Source: a virus. Taken from it: DNA of 20,273 nucleotides. Position numbers and translations under genes: made by a program. The stretch's first letter is position 1. The number at the start of each line of letters is the position of its first letter. Where the stretch lies: IMG/VR virus record IMGVR_UViG_3300027779_001746, positions 1 to 20,273 of that record. One strand, written 5' to 3'. A model generated the notes under the pieces. It searched no databases. It saw only the letters and a program-made list of their open reading frames with translations, and was not told the origin of the DNA. This document shows positions 1-8,643 of this stretch, piece by piece.

Positions 1-696
1 AGCTGTGAAGCTACCGGTTTACAGGCAGATTATATCCGCGATGGATTAAAGTATGATGTTTGGAAAGCTAACATGTATAAGTGTTTCCGTGAAGCTAAAC
101 TTGGCGGTGTTAATATTATGATGACTATCAATAGTCTGTGCCTGTTTAGCATAACTGATTTTCTCAATGATGTATATGAGATGAAAGAGTTCACCGGCAC
201 AAGTGCGCCTGTTGTTAGTCTAAATCTATTACGCTTTCCTAGCTTTCAATCACCACTCGCTTTGCCAGACCATATTAAAGATTATCTTAGAAAAAATATT
301 GAAGATTGGTGGTCTGTTGCTAAACTATTGCCTAAGTGGCATGACTTTGAGCGGGCTAGCATTGATAGATTGATTGACTATCTTGTTACTGTCGATGCAC
401 CTCACCGAAGAACCAGTGACAAGGTGGCTTTACATAGAGACTTCAAAACATTCTATAAACAGTATGATGAAAGGCGCGGTCTGTCGTTATCTGTATTTCC
501 TAAGATACTCACTGATTGGGTTGAGAGTATTCCAACAACTGAGACTATACAACTAGTCGATCTTATTGATGGTGATAGTACTCGACAATATGATAATGAT
601 CCTGACTTGAAGAAAGTAGCTAAAGATGAAGGTTGGAATCTGAACCCCGATAGTAAGAATATCGACAAGCCGCTTGCTACTTATGACGAAGAATGA
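1..696 (+). CDS. Radical SAM protein, C-terminal part (5' end outside window)
   Basis: The frame is open from base 1 and stops at 694-696, so 231 C-terminal residues are visible. An ATG at 73 is internal, because the coding sequence before it already matches the family: the segment ending ADYIRDGLKYDVW resembles GEYIRTGLKWSDW, which follows the SIDG motif in the next gene. The C-terminal stretch with YDERRG resembles MDERRG near the end of the fifth gene of the array. The CxxxCxxC iron-sulfur motif lies upstream of the window and cannot be checked. The next gene overlaps it by 14 bases, so this is the first visible member of a translationally coupled tandem array. Assignment rests on similarity to its neighbours; the substrate is unknown. 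Confidence 0.75.
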   Translation, partial: SCEATGLQADYIRDGLKYDVWKANMYKCFREAKLGGVNIMMTINSLCLFSITDFLNDVYEMKEFTGTSAPVVSLNLLRFPSFQSPLALPDHIKDYLRKNIEDWWSVAKLLPKWHDFERASIDRLIDYLVTVDAPHRRTSDKVALHRDFKTFYKQYDERRGLSLSVFPKILTDWVESIPTTETIQLVDLIDGDSTRQYDNDPDLKKVAKDEGWNLNPDSKNIDKPLATYDEE

Positions 697-1990
697 TCTG
701 TCGCCATATTTTTGCACCGCTCCCTGGACCCATACTTATGTGAGTCCTCAAGGGGAGCGCAGACTTTGTTGTGCGAGTCGGGAAGATGCTTCCTTTCAAA
801 AGCAATATATTGATGCTGGCTCTCAGGATAATGAGTTTGCGCCCGTTACATTGAAAGAACATTGGAATAGTGATTACATGAAAGATATCCGCAAGAAGAT
901 GCTTGCAGGTGAGAAGCTATCCCAATGCGAGGTGTGTAATAATCAAATACTGAACTTACACACATACAAGCAATACTTTAATGAAACATTATTCCCACAT
1001 AAAATAGCAGACATCATTGCCAAGACTGAGCCAGATGGACACTATAACGATCTTCCAGTTTCATATGACTATCGTGTTTCTAATCTATGCAATTTTAAAT
1101 GTCGTATGTGTGGTGATCAATTGTCGAGCAGTTGGGAAGCAGAGAATAAGAAATACAAAGAGCCAGACTATCAAGCAGACAAGTGGTTGCGACCTGATAT
1201 CCGAACTCGCATTGCATCATTTCAGACAGAAGTGTTAGAAGCAGAATTACAAGAATCGGTTGACAATAAGACTATAGAAGAAATATATTGGGTAGGTGGT
1301 GAGCCTTTGATGTTCGATAAACATTGGACTATCATGCAACAACTTGTAGACAACGGACACGCCAAGAATGTGACTGTCAGATACAATACGAATCTAAGCA
1401 GAGTCGAATATAAAGGAGTGAAACTATTTGACTTGCTACCACACTTTAAACATGTTAACATATGTGCAAGCATTGATGGAGTAGGTGAAATTGGTGAATA
1501 TATTAGAACGGGTCTTAAATGGAGCGATTGGCTCGAAAATTTTAAAATGGGTTTACCTCTCATTAGTCGTTTTGGTAGTGACGCCATGGTTTTTGATGTC
1601 ACTCTTACTACTCCTGGCTTTTTTGCCTTAAAGGAGTTGTTCGATGTTGTTACTGAATTGAATGTAAAATCGTACTTCAAGTTCACTTTTGCATTCGATC
1701 CATCTGTTGTTATGAGCCCAATGTGTTTGCCTAGAGACATTATGGAAGAACATGTCTATGATTTACTTGGTTACATTGAGCCCAGAATGACAGAGAAGAC
1801 CCATGTGTACAAGAAGTCTTTGGTTAACATGTTACAACGACAGACATTTGATGAAGAGTTTGCAGATGTTAAACAAGGGTTAAAACGAGGTAAAGGATAT
1901 ATGAAATATCTTGACAGTGTACGAGCAGACAAGATTGAATTCAGAGATACGTTATCAGTATCAGCAAAGGAATGGTGGGATGGGATCTAA
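683..1990 (+). CDS. Radical SAM protein with N-terminal Cys-rich twitch-like region (array copy 2)
   Basis: A 435-residue protein, started at ATG 683; a TTG at 674 is also in frame but adds only three residues. The N-terminus has FCTAPW (Cys11), a CC pair (Cys29-Cys30) and CEVC near residue 90, a pattern seen in twitch-domain radical SAM proteins where extra cysteines may hold an auxiliary cluster. The radical SAM motif CNFKCRMC (Cys136, 140, 143) binds the 4Fe-4S cluster, WVGGEP is the SAM-binding GGEP motif, and SIDGVGE follows in the barrel. The family cleaves SAM to a 5'-deoxyadenosyl radical for reactions on sugars, peptides or RNA; the substrate here is unknown. It overlaps the upstream gene by 14 bases and the downstream one by 11. 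Confidence 0.9.
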   Translation: MTKNDLSPYFCTAPWTHTYVSPQGERRLCCASREDASFQKQYIDAGSQDNEFAPVTLKEHWNSDYMKDIRKKMLAGEKLSQCEVCNNQILNLHTYKQYFNETLFPHKIADIIAKTEPDGHYNDLPVSYDYRVSNLCNFKCRMCGDQLSSSWEAENKKYKEPDYQADKWLRPDIRTRIASFQTEVLEAELQESVDNKTIEEIYWVGGEPLMFDKHWTIMQQLVDNGHAKNVTVRYNTNLSRVEYKGVKLFDLLPHFKHVNICASIDGVGEIGEYIRTGLKWSDWLENFKMGLPLISRFGSDAMVFDVTLTTPGFFALKELFDVVTELNVKSYFKFTFAFDPSVVMSPMCLPRDIMEEHVYDLLGYIEPRMTEKTHVYKKSLVNMLQRQTFDEEFADVKQGLKRGKGYMKYLDSVRADKIEFRDTLSVSAKEWWDGI

Positions 1991-3188
1991 AACATTTTGT
2001 TCTTTACCTTGGAAGCATCTTGCAACTCATCCTCACGGTGCGGTTACTCTTTGCTGTGAGTCGGATCATACTAATAGAATATCAGAGTCATTCGATAGTG
2101 GAGATTTCAAACGAGAATTTAAAACACTGCATACTACCGAATATGATTTTGATGCTATACAGAACAGTGATTCGTTTTCCACAGTAAGAAAGCAAATGCT
2201 TGCTGGCGAAGAACCAGCACCATGCACCAGATGTTTCGATTTTGAGCGTGTTGGAATAAAGTCTAAAAGACAGTTGGACAATGAGCGTCTAAATTTCACT
2301 GAAGAAGAAGCAATAAGAGTTACTAATGCTGACGGTAGTATTAATTCAGTTGATTATGAGTTTATAGAACTTAGACTTGGCAATATTTGCAATGTTGCAT
2401 GTAGAACATGTAATCCTTTTTCGACTTCACGTTGGGTCAAAGATTGGAACGAAGTAAATCCAGAAAATCCACAGACCATCGACCAGAATATGTTTAACTG
2501 GCCGACTGACCAGAATTTCTGGGACAAGTTAATACAGCACTGCGACTCATTACGAATTGTTTATATTAATGGTGGCGAGCCATTGCTTATTGACAAGCAC
2601 ATGAGTTTCTTGCAAGATTTGATTGATCGGGATGTAGCCAAGAACATTACATTGGTCTATTCTACCAATTGCACGATTGTAAATCACGAGTACGAAGAAA
2701 TATGGAAGAAGTTTAAGCATGTACAGTTGATGCTGTCAATTGATGCTCTTGGCGCACATAATCACTTTATCAGACACCCAACCAAGTGGGCTAAAGTATT
2801 AGAAACGATTAGTTGGGTAAAAGACTTATCTAAATTTGATAATATCAGCTATAACATAATGTGTACGGTTTCTATATACAATATCTGGTATCTCAAGGAG
2901 TTCCATGAGTTCTTTAAGGAAGTGCCTTACATCTCATTAAATTTCGTCACTGATCCAGCATATCAAGATGCAAGCCGCCTACCGGAAGCTATTAAACTTG
3001 CTGTATTGAAGAAGTATGTTGGATGTTCTTTCTATGATACAATAGAACAGTATCTAGGTCAGAAAGAATCAGTTAATGATCTTACGGAATTTATGCAGAA
3101 GACTCTGAAGATGGATGAACTTAGGAAGAACAACTTCAGTCAAACTTTTCCAGAACTATATAAAATGTTGACCCCCTATGTCAGATAA
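1980..3188 (+). CDS. Radical SAM protein with N-terminal Cys-rich twitch-like region (array copy 3)
   Basis: A 402-residue protein. ATG 1980 is chosen over an in-frame TTG at 1911 because an AAAGGA ribosome-binding site lies about 8 bases upstream and the family N-terminus (FCSLPWKH) begins immediately after it. Visible motifs are the N-terminal FCSLPW and CCES, CTRC near residue 82, CNVACRTC (Cys137, 141, 144), NGGEP for SAM binding, and LSIDALG. The C-terminus DELRKNNFSQTFPEL fits the D-x-x-R...FPE ending typical of the group. It overlaps the previous gene by 11 bases and the next by 11. It is clearly a paralogue of its neighbours but well diverged, which suggests distinct substrates or steps rather than recent duplication. 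Confidence 0.9.
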   Translation: MGSKTFCSLPWKHLATHPHGAVTLCCESDHTNRISESFDSGDFKREFKTLHTTEYDFDAIQNSDSFSTVRKQMLAGEEPAPCTRCFDFERVGIKSKRQLDNERLNFTEEEAIRVTNADGSINSVDYEFIELRLGNICNVACRTCNPFSTSRWVKDWNEVNPENPQTIDQNMFNWPTDQNFWDKLIQHCDSLRIVYINGGEPLLIDKHMSFLQDLIDRDVAKNITLVYSTNCTIVNHEYEEIWKKFKHVQLMLSIDALGAHNHFIRHPTKWAKVLETISWVKDLSKFDNISYNIMCTVSIYNIWYLKEFHEFFKEVPYISLNFVTDPAYQDASRLPEAIKLAVLKKYVGCSFYDTIEQYLGQKESVNDLTEFMQKTLKMDELRKNNFSQTFPELYKMLTPYVR

Positions 3189-4389
3189 CTTTTTCTGTGT
3201 TGCACCATTCGTTCATATGTACGGTCATCCCAACGGTGTTGTTAAGACTTGTTGTGCGGGCATAGATGACTTTGGTAGCCTGAAGACCAATTCACTTGAA
3301 GAGATTTGGCACAATGATAAGTTTACTCAATTGCGAAAAGACTTCATTGCGGGTGATGTTACCGATCTTGTAAAGAGCAATTGTGCAACCTGTGTTAACT
3401 TTGAAAAGAGTGGAATACATTCCTTGCGTGATGGATTAAATTCTGAGTTTACAAAACATGCTGTTATAGAAGAGAAGCCTGACTTGAATCTCCTCTACAT
3501 AGATTTCCGATTTAATAACTTTTGTAATTTCAAGTGCAGAGGTTGTTACTACGAGTACAGTAGTTCTATTGCTAATGAAGATGCTGGTAAACCTGTACCT
3601 ATAATCTTTGCGGGAAAGACTCCCGATGATCTATACAATCAGACATTGCCGCACTTAGAGTACACTAAAAAGATTTACTTTGCTGGTGGTGAGCCTCTGA
3701 TACAATGGGAACATTGGAAAATATTAGATAAGTTGTTAGAACAAAATAATACTGATATTTCGCTAGTCTACAACACAAACTTCAGTACCATGAAATATAA
3801 GAATAAAAACATAGTAGATTACTGGAAACAATTCAAGAATGTGAAACTCCTACTCAGCATTGATGGGATGGAAGAAGGCGGTGACTGGTGGAGACATGGA
3901 AACGACTGGGAGAGATTGCAGAATAATATTGAGACTGTTAAGACTGAATGTCCACACATCTCTCTAGGCGTTACTTGTACTGTTGGCTGGGCTAATCTAT
4001 ACACTGCGATGGACCTAATTGATTATTGCTCAGATACCCACTTAATAAATCCACAAGAAATGAATATTAATATATTACAATTTCCTGAGCCGTTTAGTGT
4101 TCAGAATGTTCCTGATTGGAAGAAGAGAGAACTTGAGGAAAGAGTTGAAAAAACTTTGTCTAAATACTTCTTATGTCATAGAGACTCTTTGCTATCTAGC
4201 AATCTCCGTGGACTAATAAATTTTATGTGGGAAACTAGTATTACTGATGAAACAGTTTACAAGGATCTTATAGTAGGACCGTGGAATGGACTTGTTACAC
4301 ATCGAGACATTCTACGCAAAGAAAGTTTCTTTGAGACTTTTCCAGAGCATATTAATATGAAGGAATTATTGAGTGAATCAGTTAGTTGA
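3178..4389 (+). CDS. Radical SAM protein with N-terminal Cys-rich twitch-like region (array copy 4)
   Basis: A 403-residue protein from ATG 3178, which overlaps the previous stop by 11 bases. The N-terminus has FCVAPFVHMYGHPNG and CCAG, then CATC near residue 65. The radical SAM motif is CNFKCRGC (Cys116, 120, 123), with AGGEP as the SAM-binding motif and LSIDGMEEGGDWWRHG afterwards. The C-terminus ends with ESFFETFPE, matching the family tail. The spacing before the cluster motif is about 20 residues shorter than in copies 2 and 3. No strong Shine-Dalgarno is visible, so translational coupling to the upstream gene is likely. Function is inferred at superfamily level only. Confidence 0.9.
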   Translation: MSDNFFCVAPFVHMYGHPNGVVKTCCAGIDDFGSLKTNSLEEIWHNDKFTQLRKDFIAGDVTDLVKSNCATCVNFEKSGIHSLRDGLNSEFTKHAVIEEKPDLNLLYIDFRFNNFCNFKCRGCYYEYSSSIANEDAGKPVPIIFAGKTPDDLYNQTLPHLEYTKKIYFAGGEPLIQWEHWKILDKLLEQNNTDISLVYNTNFSTMKYKNKNIVDYWKQFKNVKLLLSIDGMEEGGDWWRHGNDWERLQNNIETVKTECPHISLGVTCTVGWANLYTAMDLIDYCSDTHLINPQEMNINILQFPEPFSVQNVPDWKKRELEERVEKTLSKYFLCHRDSLLSSNLRGLINFMWETSITDETVYKDLIVGPWNGLVTHRDILRKESFFETFPEHINMKELLSESVS

Positions 4390-5707
4390 TGATGTAACCA
4401 AATCAGTTCGATCTGCATACGGCGGTTCGGTTGATGATATATTCCCCATACATAACTCCTCTGCTTGTCAATTTAAGTGGTCTTGGAGTACTATCTTTTT
4501 ATCTCACGGCACAACAACTAGTTGTCACCGATGCAAACATCTTACGTTCAATAAAGATACCATAAAAAACTTTCACAATCTTCCCGCAAAGATAGACGAT
4601 AGAGAGAAGATGTTAAATGGCGAGTGGAACGACAATGGGTGTTCTTATTGTAAGAGGGTAGAAGATGCTGGTGGCAAGAGTGAAAGGACTGCTTGGATTA
4701 ATGGTCGAGATTTAGTCCCACCTGAATTCACAGATACTGAATATCCCACTAGTGTAACTCCTCGATTGCTAGAAGTTTACTTCACTAACCTATGCAATCA
4801 GGCTTGTACTTATTGTTCTCCTCAGTTTAGTTCTGTCATAGAAGCAGACGTTAAAAAGAATGGTCCCATTCATGGTGCAGTAGACTACACTCTACGACCA
4901 ATACATCCAGACTACGACATATACTTAGAAAAATTCTGGGAATGGATGGAAGAGAATGGGCATCATCTATATGAGTTTCAGATTCTAGGTGGTGAGCCTA
5001 TGTATCAGCCAGAGTTTGTGCAATGTCTTGATTTTTTTGAGAAGAATCCAAACCCTAAGCTGACATTCAGAATTTTCAGCAACTTAAAACATACCCAGAA
5101 GAAATTTACTGCTCTAATTAAGCGAGTCAGAAAACTCCAAGACGATGGTAAGATTAAGAAGTTTCAAATTATTGCAAGTATGGACTGTTGGGGACCGCAG
5201 GCAGAATATGCCAGATATGGAATGAATTTAAAGAACTGGGAAACCAATCTACGCACAGCACTAGAACATAAGATCGAAGTTAATATTCATATGACCATAA
5301 GTCCTCTGACATTACCTACTATGGCTGAGTTTATGAGAAAGATATATCAGTTTAGAAAAGAATATAATACTGGTTTATATATGAGTTCAAACACTATTAA
5401 TAATCCTAAGATGTTCGATCCATATGTCTTCGGTAACAAGTTAACACCTTACGTACAGGATGCAATCGATGAGTTGAGTGATCCGGCAGATCAAGAACAG
5501 CGCGAATGCTTGCAGGGCATGGTAGATGCACTTACAAATAACAATAGGGTGCAACTTCAACATATTAAAACATTCAGAGTTTTCTTGGATGCAATGGATG
5601 AAAGAAGAGGGAAGGGTAAAGTCTTGAAGCGATTGGCAGATTGGCGTATACTCTATCCAGAGATCAATGTGATGGTAGAAGAAATTTTGAGGGATATAAT
5701 TGCGTAA
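4373..5707 (+). CDS. Radical SAM protein (array copy 5, most divergent N-terminus)
   Basis: A 444-residue protein started at GTG 4373; an AGGA ribosome-binding site lies 8 bases upstream and no ATG is available before the conserved part. It overlaps the previous gene by 17 bases. The N-terminal cysteines differ from the other copies: ACQFKWSW replaces FCxxPW and SCHRC replaces the CC pair, but NGCSYC is kept. The cluster motif is CNQACTYC (Cys141, 145, 148), with LGGEP and SMDCWG following. The C-terminus has MDERRGKGKVLKRL, close to the tail of the truncated first gene. It could act on a different substrate from copies 2 to 4, or form part of a multi-enzyme assembly with them. Confidence 0.9.
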   Translation: MNQLVDDVTKSVRSAYGGSVDDIFPIHNSSACQFKWSWSTIFLSHGTTTSCHRCKHLTFNKDTIKNFHNLPAKIDDREKMLNGEWNDNGCSYCKRVEDAGGKSERTAWINGRDLVPPEFTDTEYPTSVTPRLLEVYFTNLCNQACTYCSPQFSSVIEADVKKNGPIHGAVDYTLRPIHPDYDIYLEKFWEWMEENGHHLYEFQILGGEPMYQPEFVQCLDFFEKNPNPKLTFRIFSNLKHTQKKFTALIKRVRKLQDDGKIKKFQIIASMDCWGPQAEYARYGMNLKNWETNLRTALEHKIEVNIHMTISPLTLPTMAEFMRKIYQFRKEYNTGLYMSSNTINNPKMFDPYVFGNKLTPYVQDAIDELSDPADQEQRECLQGMVDALTNNNRVQLQHIKTFRVFLDAMDERRGKGKVLKRLADWRILYPEINVMVEEILRDIIA

Positions 5708-7361
5708 TCCAATTGAAATAAGCCTGATGACATACGAACAAGGAGAGAGAATAATTTCTCTACTTGAGGCTCTTGTAGGCGTATCAGATGTACATGCGAG
5801 TCAGTCTGTTGTTAATAAAGCCTTTCCTTTGTTTCCCGATATTGCTTTTCCTGCTAAAGGAAGGTACGAGAGACATGAGTATAAGCCCAGAACATTTAAT
5901 CTTTACTATGATAGATTCAGTGAAGCTATCGAGCATGAAAACCCAAATCCGAATAACAACCAACATAACATGCTAATGCCTTCAAACTGCTCATTGCAGA
6001 CTGCACCAATAGAAGCGGTTTGTAACATCGCCACCATGATGGATAGATTGAATCTTCCTGTGCAAAAATTTGATGTACAGAATGTCGAATCTTTGGAAGA
6101 ATTACAGAATGATGAAAACGCAAATATCTATCCCGTTGATATTTGGTCAGGTCCTCACCAACGTTACCATGAGATAGGACAAATAATTGCCAACATATCT
6201 GATGACGCTAAAGAATTAATTAGGAGTGGTAAACTATCACTATTGTTATCATGTGACGGTGAAGCGTTTAGTGCAGATGAACACCAGTGGTTCAGAAGAC
6301 TAACGGAAACAATCATTGCATATGGGTTAACAGAAGCCAAAATAGTTCTTACTTGTGCTGACCTAGATATACAGCAGAACTATCAGTTGTGGTCTGAGGC
6401 AAACAAAGACATCACAGAAAAGTTTCAATTCAGAAAAGTTCTTGGCATAGATTATTTTGCAACGCAGTATACCGAACAGTTCTTAACCAGAACGGGAAGA
6501 ATGAATTATGAAAATCTAGAAGGAACACTATTACCACAGAAAAGATATAACGAGGATATGATTCAAAAAGAAATTATGATGACGGTGCCAAGTGCAAGCG
6601 AGAAGACTACTGACTTCATGTGTTTAAATGCAGCCTCAAGACCACATCGAATTGCAATAGTATCGGAGTTGCAACGACTGGGATTACAAAATAACTTTAT
6701 TAGTCTTCTATGGAGATATCAGCCTAGTCCTTCTATTTCTGGAATGAAATTTCAAACTAGAATGATCACCGAGGGCTATTTTAAGTTTGAGTCACAAAAA
6801 GAATACTTTCTCAAGCATTATGATGAAGATAGAATGTCCAAAGTGGTTCAGTTAGACATGGGTGTTGGGACATTGGGAGAAGACGACAGGGCTTACACTT
6901 CTAAGTATTTCAAAGAATCGTACTTTAGTATAATCACTGAAACACAATTTGGCATAACAAAAAGTGCATATGACCATGCCGCCAATGGTGATATATGTTT
7001 ACCATATAATAGAACTTTCATGTTAACAGAGAAAGTATATAAACCTATTGCCAATTTTCATCCTATCATTATAATGGGATGTCCAGGAACATTGCAGTAT
7101 TTGCGGGATGAAGGTTACAAGACTTTCCCTGAGATGTTTGATGAGTCATATGATAAGATAGAAGATAAGAAAGAAAGATTTTGTGCTATCGTGGGTGAAA
7201 TTGAAAAATGGACATCTTATTCTGAAGAAGAAAAGGCACAAAGATATAATGCTGTTCGTGAATCGCTACGATATAATCATGAATTATTCATTGATAAATA
7301 TACTTCACTGAGAGAAAGACATTCACAATACTATAATTGTATTGGAACCTGCTTAAAATGA
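5700..7361 (+). CDS. Putative glycosyltransferase-like protein
   Basis: A protein of 553 residues from TTG 5700, which has a GAGGG ribosome-binding site 6 bases upstream and overlaps the previous stop by 8 bases; ATG 5727 would give 544 residues. The N-terminal half is not recognised. The C-terminal half carries LNAASRPHR (His316-Arg317), ITETQFG, TEKVYKPIANFHPII (from Thr443), a CPGTLQYLRDEGYKTF segment and FDESYD (Asp481). This block is repeated in the protein at 11986-13959 with the same 38-residue spacing between the TEK/SEK and DESYD motifs. Such TEK...KP motifs recall the nucleotide-sugar-binding half of GT-B glycosyltransferases of fucosyltransferase or exostosin type, and the context fits sugar transfer. 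The glycosyltransferase call is an inference. Confidence 0.55.
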   Translation: MRNPIEISLMTYEQGERIISLLEALVGVSDVHASQSVVNKAFPLFPDIAFPAKGRYERHEYKPRTFNLYYDRFSEAIEHENPNPNNNQHNMLMPSNCSLQTAPIEAVCNIATMMDRLNLPVQKFDVQNVESLEELQNDENANIYPVDIWSGPHQRYHEIGQIIANISDDAKELIRSGKLSLLLSCDGEAFSADEHQWFRRLTETIIAYGLTEAKIVLTCADLDIQQNYQLWSEANKDITEKFQFRKVLGIDYFATQYTEQFLTRTGRMNYENLEGTLLPQKRYNEDMIQKEIMMTVPSASEKTTDFMCLNAASRPHRIAIVSELQRLGLQNNFISLLWRYQPSPSISGMKFQTRMITEGYFKFESQKEYFLKHYDEDRMSKVVQLDMGVGTLGEDDRAYTSKYFKESYFSIITETQFGITKSAYDHAANGDICLPYNRTFMLTEKVYKPIANFHPIIIMGCPGTLQYLRDEGYKTFPEMFDESYDKIEDKKERFCAIVGEIEKWTSYSEEEKAQRYNAVRESLRYNHELFIDKYTSLRERHSQYYNCIGTCLK

Positions 7362-7382
7362 AACTGACAATGGGAAAGTGAT

Positions 7383-8549
7383 ATGAAGATTGGATTTATT
7401 GGCTTTGGTAAACTTGGGCAGCCATGTGGCGAAGTTATACAAGATAAAGGACACGATGTTGTTTACTATGATGTGAATAGTGAGATAGACACATCTGTAG
7501 TTGAATGTGCGACAATAGAGTTGTGTGTCTCGGATAGAGACATTGTTTTCATTGCGGTTCCTACTCCTCACGATACAGCATACGATGGAAGTTCGCCAAG
7601 CGCATCACTGCCTCCAAAAGATTTTGACTATACTACAGTCATAGAATGTGTGACCGAAGCTAACAGATTCATGCATAAGAATCAGTTGTTGGTTCTTATT
7701 AGTACAGTACTTCCTGGCACTGTTCGATCTCAGTTTGTGCCTCTTGTAACCAACACCCGGTTCGCATATAATCCATATCTTATCGCTATGGGGACTGTTG
7801 CTTGGGATATGGTTAATCCTGAGATGTTAATGATAGGCACAGAAGATGGATCAGAAACTGGTGATGCGAAACAGCTAAAAGAATTCTATGATACAATCAT
7901 GGAAAATGATCCTAGAGTCATCATAGGTACATGGGATGAATGTGAGTGCATCAAAGTTTTTTATAATACATTCATTAGTGCTAAGATCGGTCTTGTAAAT
8001 ATGATACAAGATGTTGCTGAGAAACAAGGCAACATTAATACTGATGTTGTTACTAGTGCATTGCGAGACAGTACAGATAGAATAATGGGTCCATCTTACA
8101 TGAAAGCCGGGATGGGTGATGGCGGTGCATGTCATCCCAGAGATAATATAGCATTGCGTTTTATGGCTGATAAGCTAGACTTGAAATATGACTTGTTTGG
8201 TGCTGTAATGCATTCACGCGAGATACAAGCAAGTAATATGGCACAAGCTATAGCTATGTCTGGTGATAAAATAGCATTTACCTCTGATTCATACAAGCCC
8301 TTTGTTCCTTACACCAACGGTAGCTATAGTCTATTGGTTCAGCACTATGTCAAACAGTGTGGAGCAACAATAGTAGCCATGTATGAGTGTCCAGATGTTA
8401 TCGTCCGGGTACATGAGTCAGATGTCATTCCGGAACATCAGGGAAATATAACGGTGTTCGATCCTTGGAGAAGTTATCGAAGCAACGAATACACAGTAAT
8501 ATCATACGGAAATACTCGGGAGACATCAAATGAAAAAGTTATGGAATAA
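7383..8549 (+). CDS. UDP-glucose/GDP-mannose dehydrogenase family protein
   Basis: A 388-residue protein from ATG 7383, 21 bases after the previous gene. The N-terminal Rossmann motif GFIGFGKLGQP (residues 4-14) binds NAD. VFIAVPTPH and LVLISTVLPGTV match the conserved segments of the family, and GDGGACHPRDN contains the catalytic Cys250 in the place of the family's GxGGxCxxxD motif. KVFYNTFISAKIGLVNM matches the central helix segment. These enzymes oxidise a nucleotide-sugar hydroxymethyl group twice to give a uronic acid. The length is close to short bacterial members. The C-terminal domain is poorly conserved by eye, so the exact sugar substrate is uncertain. It probably supplies an oxidised sugar nucleotide to the cassette. 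Confidence 0.88.
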   Translation: MKIGFIGFGKLGQPCGEVIQDKGHDVVYYDVNSEIDTSVVECATIELCVSDRDIVFIAVPTPHDTAYDGSSPSASLPPKDFDYTTVIECVTEANRFMHKNQLLVLISTVLPGTVRSQFVPLVTNTRFAYNPYLIAMGTVAWDMVNPEMLMIGTEDGSETGDAKQLKEFYDTIMENDPRVIIGTWDECECIKVFYNTFISAKIGLVNMIQDVAEKQGNINTDVVTSALRDSTDRIMGPSYMKAGMGDGGACHPRDNIALRFMADKLDLKYDLFGAVMHSREIQASNMAQAIAMSGDKIAFTSDSYKPFVPYTNGSYSLLVQHYVKQCGATIVAMYECPDVIVRVHESDVIPEHQGNITVFDPWRSYRSNEYTVISYGNTRETSNEKVME

Positions 8550-8643
8550 AGTAAAGACCTGGTGGCTGAAACGCAAGTTGAAACGCGAATATAAAAAACG
8601 AATTGAAGAGTTAAAGAAAAGAGATCCTTTTATATATGATTAG
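8530..8643 (+). CDS. Small basic protein, 37 residues
   Basis: This small gene runs from ATG 8530 to TAG 8641-8643. It overlaps the dehydrogenase gene by 20 bases and the carbamoyltransferase gene by 8, so it fits the coupled gene chain. The product is very rich in Lys and Arg, with Trp at positions 5, 11 and 12, predicted as one amphipathic helix, and ends in KRDPFIYD. There is no Cys and no recognisable leader-core layout. Without it, a gap of 86 bases would separate two otherwise tightly packed genes. It could be a membrane-surface or RNA-binding micro-protein; function is unknown. Confidence 0.6.
   Translation: MKKLWNKVKTWWLKRKLKREYKKRIEELKKRDPFIYD

Noticed and set aside
1260-1290. Intragenic TTGACA with AT-rich bases downstream as a promoter
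   Set aside because: It lies inside a radical SAM gene, has no good -10 box at 17 bases, and such matches are frequent by chance in AT-rich DNA.
1222-1740. Long open frame on the minus strand, 172 residues
   Set aside because: It lies wholly opposite a radical SAM gene whose motifs are clear; its translation shows no recognisable domain.
7289-7296. GATAAATA inside the glycosyltransferase-like gene as a late promoter
   Set aside because: Not an exact match and located within a coding region with no leader-like spacing to the next gene.
8530-8643. The 37-residue ORF as a classic RiPP precursor for the radical SAM enzymes
   Set aside because: No Cys, Ser/Thr-rich or glycine-rich core and no leader cleavage motif; kept only as a speculative possibility.
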